Shown in pieces: positions 1 to 9,890 of a stretch of 64,000 bases of DNA. The stretch spans positions 186,001 to 250,000 of the forward strand of contig JAAEAF010014363.1 in the NCBI GenBank assembly GCA_011037195.1, read 5' to 3'. The notes below the pieces were generated by a model. The model saw only the letters and a list, made by a program, of their open reading frames with translations. It searched no databases and had not been told where the DNA came from. Made by a program: the position numbers and the translations under genes. The stretch's first letter is position 1. Every line of letters starts with the position of its first letter. Source of the stretch: Triatoma infestans (taxonomy: Eukaryota > Arthropoda > Insecta > Hemiptera > Reduviidae).

Positions 1-666
1 TTTCCTTTCCACTCTAGTTGTTTTATCATCAAATCTCAAGCAGTAGGATAAAAAATAAAATCGATTCATCGACATTGTAATTCTAATCAAAGAATGACCA
101 TTATATTGGGACCAAAGCTCTTCGACATTCAGCTTTGAAGATTTTTTAACACCAGCAAGGTATAATAAGCCAATAAAAGCACGAATTTCTATTTCATTTG
201 TTGCTTTATGGTAACACTGACATCTGGAAATTGATGTCAATCTCCTCCTAATTTCTTGGTTTGTTTTTTCCACAATTGCAGAAATAATGTCATTACTTAT
301 TAGTAAATTCCAAGATTCTAGGGGCGTGGAAATATTTTTTGCAGCACCTTTCGCACCTGGGGTTTGGGAAACTATATTTTTTGCCTTAGCTCTGCCACTC
401 TTTGACGGAACATCAGTACTCCATTTGTACTGATTTCTTCCACGCAATATACATGACTTACATATTTTTTGCGGAGGCTCTTCTACATCACATTCTTCTT
501 CAGTTTCAGAGACTTCTTGTTCTGTAACACTATCTGATTCTTCGTCAGAATCTTCATCGCCAAAAAAGACATTCCCTTCTTTCTCATCTTCCTCCAATTG
601 TAATAGGACTTTCTGGATTTCATCCGGTGTCCCGTCACAAAGTGGTTGCTTTGAAGTAGAAGCCAT
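1..666 (-). CDS. piggyBac-type transposase, N-terminal 222 codons (runs off window)
   Basis: Reading down from the ATG at 666-664 the frame stays open to base 1, giving 222 codons without a stop. The first roughly 70 residues are acidic and low-complexity (many E and D, e.g. VTEQEVSETEEECDVEE). A basic stretch with CKSCILRGRNQYKW follows. From about residue 120 comes the conserved entry to the piggyBac transposase domain: IRAFIGLLYLAGVKKSS, then ELWS, then ITMSMNRFYFLSYCLRFDD. The DDD catalytic residues should lie further left. The product would be a nuclear cut-and-paste transposase acting on TTAA sites. Unlike the broken duplicate at 49600-48919, this copy has no frameshift or stop in the visible part. 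Whether the off-window remainder is intact is unknown. Confidence 0.85.
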   Translation of the reverse strand, partial: MASTSKQPLCDGTPDEIQKVLLQLEEDEKEGNVFFGDEDSDEESDSVTEQEVSETEEECDVEEPPQKICKSCILRGRNQYKWSTDVPSKSGRAKAKNIVSQTPGAKGAAKNISTPLESWNLLISNDIISAIVEKTNQEIRRRLTSISRCQCYHKATNEIEIRAFIGLLYLAGVKKSSKLNVEELWSQYNGHSLIRITMSMNRFYFLSYCLRFDDKTTRVERK

Positions 667-675
667 ATCTACTTT

Positions 676-754
676 GCTAAAAACCAGTAAAATAACTGTA
701 ATAAATGTCACATTTAATAATAATTAAACGTTTATACTGAGTACTAAAACTTAC
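676..754 (-). other. Putative 5' UTR intron of the piggyBac transposase gene
   Basis: On the minus strand CAG/GTAAGT (consensus splice donor, GT at 754-753) lies upstream of the transposase ATG. A T-rich stretch ending TTTTTAG (AG at 677-676) lies ten bases before it. This would give a 79-nt intron just ahead of the start codon. Only the two splice signals and their position support it; no transcript evidence is available. The equivalent region, start codon included, is deleted in copy B. Confidence 0.35.
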
Positions 755-1018
755 CTGAACGCAACCTAATCTAACACATTGCGGTGTGGCAAACCCAAAA
801 AACACACTGGGGTGAAAAGCACCCCAAAATTACTTTACCTGTACACTACAGAAATTTCAAAAAACTTTAATGCCGAACGAGTTGCGTAACCAATAAGCAG
901 TAAATGAAGTGTATTTAGATGGTGGGGAAAAGCCTGGGAAACACAGGACAAATTCTGAAAATCACACAGAAAGATATAGTGGGGTGTTGCACACCCCAGT
1001 GTGTCGTTCTAGGGTTAA

Positions 1019-1898
1019 AGCACATCAACATCTTGGTTCATTAAACTAAAAAATGATGGAAAACTATTTTTTATCAAAAGTTGTTATTTTAAAATTAACA
1101 AAATAAAAATAAGAAAATCATCAAAAATTTAAAAAAATCTAGACTTCAGAATCGATTATTATTAGAATGTTCAATAATGATAATCATTTTAATTACTATA
1201 ATTTTATTATATAGTTACCTATAAAAAAAAATAAATTTAATCAAACAGAAAGAAAAAAATGTGTATTAAAGAGGGGGAGTAGGTTATTTTCCTTGAGATT
1301 TCCTTTCTTTTTTTTCAGCTGTATCTTTCACTAAGGACGAACGTTAGGATATTAAAGGGTCTAATGATGATTATACCTTGGGTGATTGGGAAAATTTTCT
1401 CTTGACCTTAATGTATATATCATTGATGTTGCCTTGAGCAAAGGAAAAGAGAGAAAGAAAACACAAAAAATCTTTACAAACAGTTGTAACTTTTCTTTGT
1501 TCACAATTATAAGTCAAAAGTTTTTCACCCAGTAATGGAAGTGACAAATCTATTATGTTGTATTTTATAAAATGAAAAGTGTGGGCAGAATTTTCGGCGT
1601 AATATAGGATAACAAAAATACAAAGTGAATATTTGTTTAAAAAAAAAAAAGAAAAGAAAATCTGGTATGAAACACTCAGATGACTTTCTCTTGCTCTTCC
1701 TGTTGGCCAATGATTTTATTGCTGTAGGCAAGATATGTTGCCAACAATCCATTACAAAATAAAAATAAACTATCGGGATTTAAACAATTACTGTGCAGAA
1801 ATATGTTTATTCATTTGACAAGTGAGTAGAGTGCTTTTCTTTTTTTTTACACAACCGAGGTCATGTTTTCCCAAAAGAGCTCAAGCGAATGAGGTAAC
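1019..1898. other. Unassigned AT-rich DNA
   Basis: I see no gene here. Homopolymer A and T runs are frequent. At about 1650-1700 there is a short match to the outer end of the dispersed 1-kb repeat (TGGTATGAAACACTCAGATG followed by ACTTTCTCTTGCTC), so a remnant of that family's non-hairpin end is present. The whole stretch is conserved in copy B at 49817-50707. Confidence 0.5.
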
Positions 1899-2211
1899 TG
1901 TAACGGCAAGAGGGAGAACACAAACCCGACCGAGAGAAAACAGACTCTCTCTGTTACTCTCTCACTTAAGCAGGCTAGAGCGGGGAGAACCTGTATATAA
2001 GCCAGTGAGAAATCTAGACATCTATCTATCAGATTCAACCATATACATCGCATCGTGTCCTATTTCTACTCTCTTCTTTTATTCTATAAAATCATTAAAA
2101 GTCCAGTGCAGTTTGTGTAAACTTATAGCTATATTATAAGAGTGTCTTCATATCTCGTCTGATTAATCAAACCTAATTTCTCTCCTCAGCTACTCCATTA
2201 TATAATTAAAC
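1899..2211 (+). repeat. LTR-like repeat with TATA box (family L, copy L1)
   Basis: It starts TGTAACGG and is followed by a CT/GA-rich promoter-like stretch (GCTAGAGCGGGGAGAA). A TATA box (TATATAAG, 1994-2001) comes next, then a transcribed-looking segment with CAGTGCAGTTTGTGTAAAC and a tail containing AATTTCTCTCCTC. The same order of blocks is seen at 5070-5416, 14333-14640, 15380-15715, 27440-28075 and 50708-51020. A start in TG, an internal TATA box and dispersed single copies fit solo LTRs of a retrotransposon. No gag or pol lies next to any copy, so this remains inference. Confidence 0.45.
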
Positions 2212-2279
2212 GAGAGTTGTAAAAATAATTTTACTGTTCCAATAAAAATTATATTTTTTCCACAAATATTTATTAGAAA

Positions 2280-2505
2280 TAATTCGGACTACAAGATTTT
2301 TCGGCGATTTATATTTCTGAATAGTCCTGATTTACATAAATATAGAGATAACGATTTCTAATAAAAGGTATCTTTTTCCAATTACCAAACAACATATTTC
2401 AGATGAAACTCAGTTTTGAAAAGTTGATGTTATCCCGATACCAGTGATAACCCATACTCTTACTAAAATAACCCATACTCTTACTAAAATAAGAGAATGT
2501 AATAA
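2280..2505 (+). repeat. Hairpin-end fragment of the dispersed 1-kb repeat (family H)
   Basis: This is a decayed copy of the family H terminus: TTTGAAAAGTTGATGTTATCCCGATAC, then CTCTTACTAAAATAAGAG at the place where other copies have their terminal hairpin. A 21-bp direct duplication (ATAACCCATACTCTTACTAAA twice, about 2446-2487) is present here. It is absent from copy B, where the intact order CGATACTTCCTCTTACTAAAATAAG is kept. Confidence 0.45.
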
Positions 2506-2751
2506 TAACTTTCTGATATATATATCCATATTATCTTTTAATATATTAAAGCCCTGTTTATGACAGTTTCACAAAGCTTTCAGAATATTCACCATGCTTG
2601 TTCACGAGTAGTATACCTATAGAATTTAATGTAAATTCTAAGTCTTTGTTTCCAACAATAGGATACAGATCATTCTTTGATCATTTAATACTCTCACAGG
2701 GTTATGTTGACCTGGAATTCTAAGGCATATTAACCGTAGAATGGCTCCATT

Positions 2752-3500
2752 TTAACTACATATTTACAGATGGCAGCAAGTAAGGTGGTGAAGTAGATTG
2801 TGCCTTTTTCCATTCTATCGAAACTAGGCTTACAAATTGAAATTAAATGTAAATATGTCCAGCTACTCTGTTGAATTAATGGGTACAGTAAAAAGTTAAG
2901 TTCTAAAAAATCAGATGGGAAGAAAATGTCCGATTATAAGACAATAAAAGTGCCTTGGAGAATTTAGGAGATATTTCAGCAAGTTACACTTTGTTCAAAA
3001 AATTATTTAAAATCAATGCAAAGGTATTTATGGTGAAATATCTTTGTGTCGAAAATTATATAGGAATAACTGGAAATGAAATAGTAGACAGACTTCCTAA
3101 GGATGTGACTGTGAATGGTACAAGTAAATGAGGATCCTAGAATTAATTAATGGATGTGATGTCGCATGTAAAAAAAAAAGGTGTTGGCAAACTGGCAGGA
3201 CCGTTATAGTAGATCACGTAAAAGGTTCGTTTTATAAAATATTGCAAGAGTGGATAGACAGGGAATCATGGTTTGCTGAACGTCCTACTACCAAGTTTAC
3301 ACGTAAACTGACCTGCTTAAACTCGGACCTTGGTCCATGTGGTAGATATTGTTTACATAAAATAGGATGTGGAGTGGTGGAAATGTTAGAATATGTGGTC
3401 ATGTCGTGCCCAATTGGGAGAGAGAAATTATTTGAGTATTTCAATATAATATACTATCGTCTCCATTTAATTCCAGACATATATATGTATATGTAAAAGA
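2752..3500 (+). pseudogene. Non-LTR retrotransposon ORF2 remnant: RNase H domain and C-terminal tail
   Basis: Translating around 2765-2840 gives YIFTDGSK, a stop, GGEVDCAFFHSIETRL, which is the start of a retroelement RNase H domain (TDGS with the first catalytic Asp). Around 3048-3120 comes GITGNEIVDRLPKDVTVNG, matching the GNE.AD.LAK block that ends RNase H in Jockey/I/R1-type LINEs. Downstream, in a separate open stretch from 3128, residues such as WIDRESWF, CGRYCLHKIGCGVVEMLEYVVMSCP resemble the C-terminal Cys/His tail of these elements. Stops and frame changes show it is dead. No reverse transcriptase core is visible upstream. A near-identical copy is at 51538-52314. Confidence 0.7.
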
Positions 3501-3505
3501 GTACT

Positions 3506-5068
3506 TGTAATAATGCATCATTTACTTTCATGATATAAAACATAAGATATAAAAATGTAGTTAACGTCACATTTTGTATTGCAATTGGCTGTATTACGAG
3601 TGCTAACGCCATTAAATAGAAAGAAAATAAATTGTAAACTAAAATGTTTGCTTCTGTAGTCTGCTTTATGGATTCATGTATAGGGAAAATCAGTTTTCCA
3701 CATTCAAACCACCCTCTCTGCTTTTGAATTAAACTTTCTATCAGTTTGGTAATTAATCTAATTAGAAATTATGGCTATAGAACTTATTCCATTCTGTAGG
3801 AAGGAAGTTGATAATTCTTCCTGGACTTTAGCCTTACCTCTGGGTACCCCAGCCTAACTGTAAGAATTACACTGAGATTCTTGTTATTTTAGTTAGGCTG
3901 GGGTATTCTCTTTGAATAACATGTACGTTCTCTGATTAATAAAAAAAGAAACTTCAATAAGCGCTTCTGGTTTCACTACATCACAACATCAATAATAACA
4001 GCTCTTATGCAATAGAAAAGCTTCGTCATAGTTGCGCACATATTTCCCCCTACAGCAAAAAATTATGCGCTTATTATGCTTAACCAACAAGTGAAGCCAA
4101 AACTTGCCATTGCACTTTCTCAGTCAACAATAGAACAGAGTTCTTTCCCCCTGACAGCCGGCTTCATTTATGTTCCAGTTGTGGGTTTCATTCATCTTCT
4201 GGATATTTTGATAAACAATGTGACATCAGTCGGTGAAGAAGATAAATGATAAGGACATCAATATTGTTTATCAAGAAATTCTGGTTTATGGTGACAGCCA
4301 GAAACTGTCCATGACCACAAAAGGAAGAAGGCTATCACAGAAAAAAATCTGAGTTTTTACCTGCGAACAGGAACATCCGGACACCTGTTACTTTATTATT
4401 CATTTGTAACCGTTTTGGAAATAATGTTGACTTTACTTTTTCTGATTGACCGAAAATGTAGTTAAGTGACATATCTATGCCTATTCAGTCCACTATTTTA
4501 TGGCTCTCTCTCGTTCTATCTGTTTCGGTGATAGGGTTACTCAAATAATTTTAATGTTAACAAAAATTAATTTTTCCCATGTTTGAAGAAAATTCACTAA
4601 TGTCACCCTTTAAAGGAAAGAAGCTTTAAATAAAAAAGTAAACTCTATGTAAATAAAGAAATATTAATCTTTATAATTATAAATAAATATAAATGAAACG
4701 ATCAAATAAATCTAATTATCTAAACATGCAAATAAATCTAATATTGTATTTTCACCGGTTGATAAGGCTGGCAATTCGTAACTTGCATCCGACCCCCAAA
4801 TCTCTATAGCACTAAAGGTTCATAAACAAACACATTTACTTTATTAATTAATATTACTTTATTTAATAATTAATTTGAAGTTTTGAATACTTTCAGCAAT
4901 TTGTATTTTATCTGAGTTAAATAAAAGTACTGCTAAAATGTTCACGTTAAAGATGCCGAACAGACCATTGACTAAGAAAGTATTACTTCGGATTTAGTGG
5001 ACCTCCAGGAGATTGTTTCCGGAGAAAATTCTATTTTAAAAGTTTGACTCGATCACAATACATTCCTT
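3506..5068. other. Unassigned AT-rich DNA with small repeat fragments
   Basis: No gene is seen. The stretch contains the 61-bp hairpin listed separately, a decayed tail of the hammerhead-like repeat at about 4300-4365 (CATGACCACAAAAGGAAGAAGGC), and a family H hairpin-side fragment at about 4985-5068 (GACCTCCAGGAGATTGTTTC, then GTTTGACTCGATCACAATAC). All of these are also in copy B. Confidence 0.5.
3845..3905. repeat. 61-bp hairpin, 15-bp perfect stem
   Basis: TACCCCAGCCTAACT is followed after 31 bp by its exact reverse complement AGTTAGGCTGGGGTA. Inside, TAAGAAT and ATTCTT can extend the pairing. The copy at 52648-52708 keeps the structure with one change near the end of one arm. It could be a tiny MITE, since both ends are TA, or a small RNA hairpin. 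Nothing further distinguishes these. Confidence 0.7.
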
Positions 5069-5069
5069 G

Positions 5070-5416
5070 GTTAATCATATAATTGGAATGAGAAGGAGAG
5101 ACGTGGGTTTGAGAGATAAATAAACTGGAAGTAATGCTGAACACTGTATAATAAGGAAAGTAACACAAACTGCCTGGGCTTCACACGAATATATAAAATG
5201 GTAGTGAGAGATTTAGAGTGAGTAAAGAAAAAGGTTGTTGACGCGTTGTGACTGCTGTATGAACTGTTGCTAGACCCTTTGGAGGATTCCCCCCTCTCTG
5301 GCTAGCACAGCTGTATTTAAACAGATTCTCCCACTCTAGTCTGGCCTAAACTAGTGAATGTTTTTGAGTCTCTCTCTGTCTGGTTTAGCTACTTCACTTC
5401 TGATCCTTTTATAATC
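5070..5416 (-). repeat. LTR-like repeat with TATA box (family L, copy L2)
   Basis: On the minus strand: a start equivalent to TGTAACGG (here TTATAAAAGGATC), a purine-rich stretch with AGACTAGAGTGGGAGAATC, a TATA-like GTTTAAATACAGC, then CAGGCAGTTTGTGTTAC, CAGTGTTCAGCATTAC, and the CTCTCCTTCTCATTCC tail. The block order matches L1. The duplicate is at 53877-54217. Confidence 0.45.
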
Positions 5417-5584
5417 AGTTAATTTGAAAATTCTTTCATATATTTAAATTCGGAAGATAGTTTTGAGGAAGTGAATTTGGCTGCGACAAGTGATGTATAA
5501 AAACAAGGGTTTTCTTAAAATTATCTTGGCCATATAACTTGCAGTACTTGGTATAATCTTAATAGGAAATACATGAATTTTCAC

Positions 5585-5945
5585 AAAGCTGAAATATTCA
5601 GCCAATGGAGGATATGGAAAATTCCTTTTTTTCAATTTCTCTTACTGCTGTAAGAGGAAGTAGTTCACACTGTGAGATTTGGGAAATTGTGGTTTCTCTG
5701 GAAACTTATAAGGATAAGGATCACTGGCACGAAAAATGTTTTTTTTATAAAACGGTCTGCGTACATGCAGATGGGGCGTACATGTGGGAAGGGGTATGTG
5801 TATTGTGATCAGCATAACTTAAAAAAAAAAAAAAACAAGTTTACAATACCCGAATGTCGTGTATTATTTTTATTTGAAAAATATTTCCGGTTTGGCTTAA
5901 GCTTCCCAAATGGTGCCAAATTCGGAATTTAAAAAACAAAAAACA
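5585..5945 (-). repeat. Family H repeat fragment (hairpin end)
   Basis: TTTCTCTTACTGCTGTAAGAGGAAGTA at 5633-5660 is the family H terminal hairpin with a changed loop. It is followed inward by the equivalent of the GGAAAT and microsatellite segments, then an internal segment ending near TTGAAAAATATTTCCGG. Short open stretches here are by-products of the repeat. Also present in copy B at 54395-54745. Confidence 0.5.
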
Positions 5946-6317
5946 ATCGATTCTCGATAAGAAACAATGACATCTTTATTTAAACTCAGTATATTAACTG
6001 CACAGCCAATAGGAAAGTTTTTCCAAGGAAATTAATTTTTAGGGAGTTGTGGCAGATGAAATTACCCCCACCAAAGGTGTCGTCTAATTATATATAATGA
6101 GGTTCTCCCACCTGAAGATCATTGAAGGAAATTAGTCACTAATGACTGTATTATGTAGTTATTAAAAGAAAGTTATAATGACTGTTTCATACAACTTTTC
6201 GTTTATTTTATTGATGCCAAAATTAGAACGACAACGTCACCTAATATTTTTAATAAATAATTTGCAAATATCTATAATCAGAATTAATTAAGATACTACA
6301 ATAATGATCTATAGACT

Positions 6318-6412
6318 GTCCGTCGCTATATTTATACAGCTTCTCCCACTCCAGTCCGAGAGAGTGGTTTAGCTTCTCTTGCTCTCTGTGGTTGCAACTA
6401 CAGAACCATAAA
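6318..6412 (-). repeat. LTR-like repeat fragment (family L, copy L3)
   Basis: On the minus strand it reads ...GCTAAACCACTCTCTCGG, ACTGGAGTGGGAGAAGC, TGTATAAATATAGCG, i.e. only the promoter-like part with its TATA box. It lies inside the 6308-7425 segment that is absent from copy B, directly beside the family H element. Confidence 0.45.
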
Positions 6413-6432
6413 AAATAAATTCCCGAAAAAAA

Positions 6433-7425
6433 TTTGGTGTGAAAAAACATTCACACAACTTTCTCTTACTCCAGTTCTAAAAATTATAATTGACAAATTT
6501 TATAGTTTGTGTACCAAATTTAATGAAATTCGTCGAAAACTGAAAAAACTGTTCAGTAAAAGCGCACTTCCGGTTTACTAATTTTCTTGAAACTCGGAAT
6601 TTCAGCCATCTATTTATTTCTAACTAATTATGTTTGGATGATAGAATTATGTAATGGACTAGGATAGCACTTTGATGAAAATCTAACCCCACTCCTCCCC
6701 TAAAAGTGCTCTTAAAATAAATTTTCCAGAGAAATATTTTAAATAAATGAAGATCTTTGCATGTTTAGTTTATATACGAAGTTTCAAAAAAATCGTTGGA
6801 GCCATTTTTGAGAAAATTGCGAAAAAGTGAATAAATCATTTAGTAAAGTGGTAAAGTAAACGCACTTCTGGTTATCCGATTTTTTTCAAACTCGGAATTT
6901 CAACAACATATTTAATTTTAATTAACATTATTTAGATAGCAGAATTGTCTAATAAACTGAAATAGCACTTTAGATGGAAACCTAACCCCACCCCTCCTTC
7001 AAAAGTGGCCTTCAATGCATTTCCCCGGAGAAATGTTTCTAATAAAAGTTGTAGCTCTTTGTATGTGTGGTTGATGTTTAAAGTTTAAAGCAAATCGTCG
7101 GAGCGATTTTTGAGAAAATCGCAAAAAAGTAAAAAATCTAACTAGTAAAGTGGTACTTCCGGCTGAGAAATTTTTGCAGATAACGTAGTGTCAGATCCCA
7201 CGGTGATACTTTAACGGAATATCAAGTTTCTACTTTCTAAGGTTTTTCGTTTTTGAGTTATGCTGTTCACATAGATACATACGCACACACACACACAGAC
7301 CATTTTCTAAAAACCACTTTTTTGGACTCATGGGACCTCAAAACGGATATTTCCGGTGAAAACTCGATATCGAAAATTTGACACGATTGCAATACTTCCT
7401 CTTACTAGGAGTAAGAGAAAGTAAA
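6433..7425 (+). mobile_element. Family H element, near full length (candidate Helentron-derived, HINE/DINE-1-like)
   Basis: One end carries TTTGGTGTGAAAAAACATTC and then ACTTTCTCTTACTCC (6458-6472). The other end carries the exact inverted copy GGAGTAAGAGAAAGT (7408-7422), which overlaps a hairpin with stem CTCTTACT/AGTAAGAG and loop AGG (7399-7417). Between are subrepeats of about 300 bp, each with a CTCAAAAATGGC-type block in reverse, a CCCCACCCCTCC block and a CACTTCCGG block. An (AC)n tract (7283-7298) lies near the hairpin end. Terminal inverted repeats, a 3' hairpin, internal tandem repeats and a microsatellite are the hallmarks of HINE/DINE-1-like elements. A simple TIR-type MITE is the alternative. 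It encodes no protein. Confidence 0.6.
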
Positions 7426-7935
7426 AAAAATATAAAATAAAATACAAATACATATTATAGTTATACCAAGAAAAACGCTGGTTATTTTTAGAAAAAGCCA
7501 ATTCCAGTAGCTGCCAAGTGCAGAGTCTAAACTCAAATGGTAATTTACTTTTTTTTAATTAATCACTGTCAATTTCTTATTGAACAAATTTTCCTTGTTT
7601 TTGATTATTTTTTTTTATTTAAATTCTAACCTTTTTTCGTCTTGCATTTTTTTTTTTTTTTTTTTTTTTTATCAATATTTATTTATTCATACTTGTGTAT
7701 CCACATTAAGACAGAAAAAATATTTATATATTAAAAATTTTCAAATATCTTTAGAACTGAATAAAATCTTTTTTTTTTGTATCGAAAAATGCTAGACGAA
7801 AATGTTTCCATTTAGAGTGATTAGTTCATATCTAGAGCAGTTAGCATACCAATTTCAAGGAAATCGCTGCTGCGGTTTTCGTGATAATTGCAAAAAACTG
7901 AAAAACCTTTTTTGTAAAATTGTACCTACTTTCTG

Positions 7936-9416
7936 TTAAATAGATTTCTATTTCTTTTGAGATGCATGAGGTTCTACAATATCTATGATCGTCAAATGAG
8001 AAAATCAATAGACAAATTAGCCCCCCTTAGAAACATTTTGACGTTATTCGTTGATAACTACCAAAAAATGCATACCCCACACCAGTATACCACTATTGAT
8101 GAACAATTGGTACCATTCACAGAGGTAGATGTTCACTCCGACAGTACCTACCAAACAAACTATGAAAATATGGATTGAAATTTTCACTCTTTGTGATGCA
8201 AGAACATGGTACGTATTAGATCTTGAAGTTTATGCTGGTAAATAACCTGAGGGCCCATATAAACTGTCCAATTCCCCCAAAGGATGTGGTGCATAGGTTA
8301 GTTTCCAGCATTGCTAATACTGGGCGTAATGTTACCACTGACAATTGGTTCAGCAGCATACCTTTGGCCCAAGAATTATTAGACAAAAAAATTACATTGT
8401 TGGCAACCTTAAGAAAGAACAAAGCTGAAATTCCAATGTCACTAGAAGTTTCGAAAGGTAGAGAGGAAAAATCTACAATTTTCTGCTACCAGAACAATAT
8501 GACTCTGCTCTCATATCTTCCGAAGAAGAATAAGAATGTTATTATGATTTCTACTATGCACTTAGAAGCGAAAGAAATAGATGCAGAGTCGGGAATCGAA
8601 AAAAAACGGAAGTTATTACCTTTTACAATTCAACCAAAGGTGGAGTAGATGTCATTGACGAAATGTGTGCAACCTATACCGAAGCCCGTAGAGTTAACCG
8701 GTGACCTCTGATATTATTTTTCAGACTACTAGACATCTCGGGGATCAACGCTCAGGTAATTCATTTTTCAAAAAACCCAGACATAAAAATAATTAGAAGA
8801 AAATTCCTTCAGGAAATCGGACGTCAATTGGTGCAACCTCACTTAAATAAAAGTACTACCCAGGCACAGATTCCCCGCCCTGTTCGGTTGAATGCTGCAA
8901 AATTTTGCAAACCTTTTGTTGAAGACATACCCAAGCCTTCAGGTGGTCGGCAGAGTGCTAGATGTGTAATATGTCCAAAAAAAGCCGACAAAAAAAAACA
9001 AATTGAAATGTTGCAGGTGTGAAAAATGTATGTGTTTAGGGCATATGAAAAACATATGTGCTGAATGTGAAGGTAATGCAAACTGGTCGGAATAAGAAAA
9101 ATAAACCCTAAATTTATTAATTATGTGTTTTTTGTTTAATTATCTTCTTTTTTTTAAATATTAATTTAAAGAATAATTAAAAAGTTTTCCTGATAGCTTT
9201 CATTTTCGTTTTTTTTTTTTTTAATATTTCCAAATGAGTTAAAAATTTCAAAAACCGGTTGAGTATTTTTCAAAGGAGTTATAGAAACAGCTGAAAGTGA
9301 TTTCAATCGTATCCAATTTAAAACACGCGAGTTATTATGCGAAATGTTTGGGGTGTTGACAGCACCCCAGGTATGCACTTGTGTAATTATTTAGAAGGTA
9401 TGTGCTTGAGGGTTAA
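7936..9416 (+). mobile_element. Second piggyBac-like element, left end lost
   Basis: The right terminus is clear: GTGCTTGAGGGTTAA ends at 9416, reading TTAACCCTCAAGCACATACC from the outside, close to the TTAACCCT terminus of the other piggyBac. Inside it GGGGTGTTGACAGCACCCC (9350-9368) parallels the subterminal motif of the other element. A TTAA also sits at 7936-7939, exactly where the interrupted host repeat breaks off, but what follows (ATAGATTTC) does not match the right terminus. The left inverted repeat and the N-terminal coding part have therefore been deleted. Confidence 0.65.
7957..9095 (+). pseudogene. piggyBac-type transposase pseudogene, C-terminal two thirds
   Basis: Consecutive pieces in different frames are recognisable. 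From 7957: IDKLAPLRN and TTIDEQLVPF, with the first catalytic Asp in IDE. From 8223: TGRNVTTDNWFSS, with the second Asp in TDN, then LRKNKAEIP. At about 8639-8700: GGVDVIDEMCATYTEARRVN, with the third Asp. From about 8700: FRLLDISGINAQVIHFS and IGRQLVQPHLN. At the end a cysteine-rich domain (ARCVICPKKADKK, then CCRCEKCMCLGHMKNICAEC). At least four frame changes and an in-frame stop (NR*PLIL near 8702) kill it. The first roughly 170 residues are missing. It is diverged from the transposase at 47908-49600, so it represents a second subfamily. Confidence 0.85.
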
Positions 9417-9890
9417 CCTGTTCTCTTCAAATTTCATATTCTAGCAAAGCTACTAAGTATATTAATATCATATAAGTGGTGGAGTCCATACATTGAATTG
9501 AAGTAGTCTTTTAGAGTACAGCTAGACTTAGTCTTTCTACAGAACCAACCAAAAATTCAATTTTCCCGAGGAAATTTTTCAAATAAATGTAATACCTATT
9601 TACGTGTATAGGTAGTGTAATAAGTTAAGAGAAAACCGTTGATGCAGTTTTCGAGAAAATCGCAAATACTGGGGAAAAAATTACTAAAGAATCACTTGCG
9701 GTAGATGAATTTTGACATAACATTCGTGTCAGATGCGCAAGTTAGAGCTTCCGGCGAATTTTTTGTTTTTAAGATATTTGGTTAATATACATACAGACCA
9801 TTCGCTGAAAATAATGTTAGGGAAGATTTCCAAAATTTGACACGATCGCAGTACTTCCTCTTACCAGGGTAAGAGAAAGTAAAACCCACA

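Larger units (their letters stand above)
1..1018 (-). mobile_element. piggyBac-like element, right part (copy A)
   Basis: The 5' end of the element (transposase sense) lies at TTAA 1015-1018. Read inward on the minus strand it begins TTAACCCTAGAACGACACAC, matching the terminus of the complete relative at 47518-49816. Just inside is a subterminal inverted motif (GGGGTG...CACCCC at 981-996), and another GGGGTG/CACCCC-type pair occurs near 806-824. The rest of the element, including the catalytic part of the transposase and the other terminus, lies beyond the left edge of the window. Confidence 0.85.
7780..9890 (+). mobile_element. Family H element interrupted by a piggyBac insertion
   Basis: The left part (7780-7935) has the GTTAGCATACCAATTTCAAG and CTGCGGTTTTCGTGATAA blocks. 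The right part (9417-9890) resumes with TTCTCTTCAAATTTCATATT, repeats the GATGCAGTTTTCGAGAAAA block and ends in the terminal hairpin CTTCCTCTTACCAGGGTAAGAG with AAAGTAAAA. The piggyBac element 7936-9416 separates them at a TTAA. In copy B (55440-55757) the element is uninterrupted and shorter. Confidence 0.6.

Noticed and set aside
4295..4365. Further hammerhead ribozyme copy
   Set aside because: Only the downstream tail of the repeat is preserved (CATGACCACAAAAGG); the CUGANGA box and stem II are absent, as also at 53118, 11835 and 44125.
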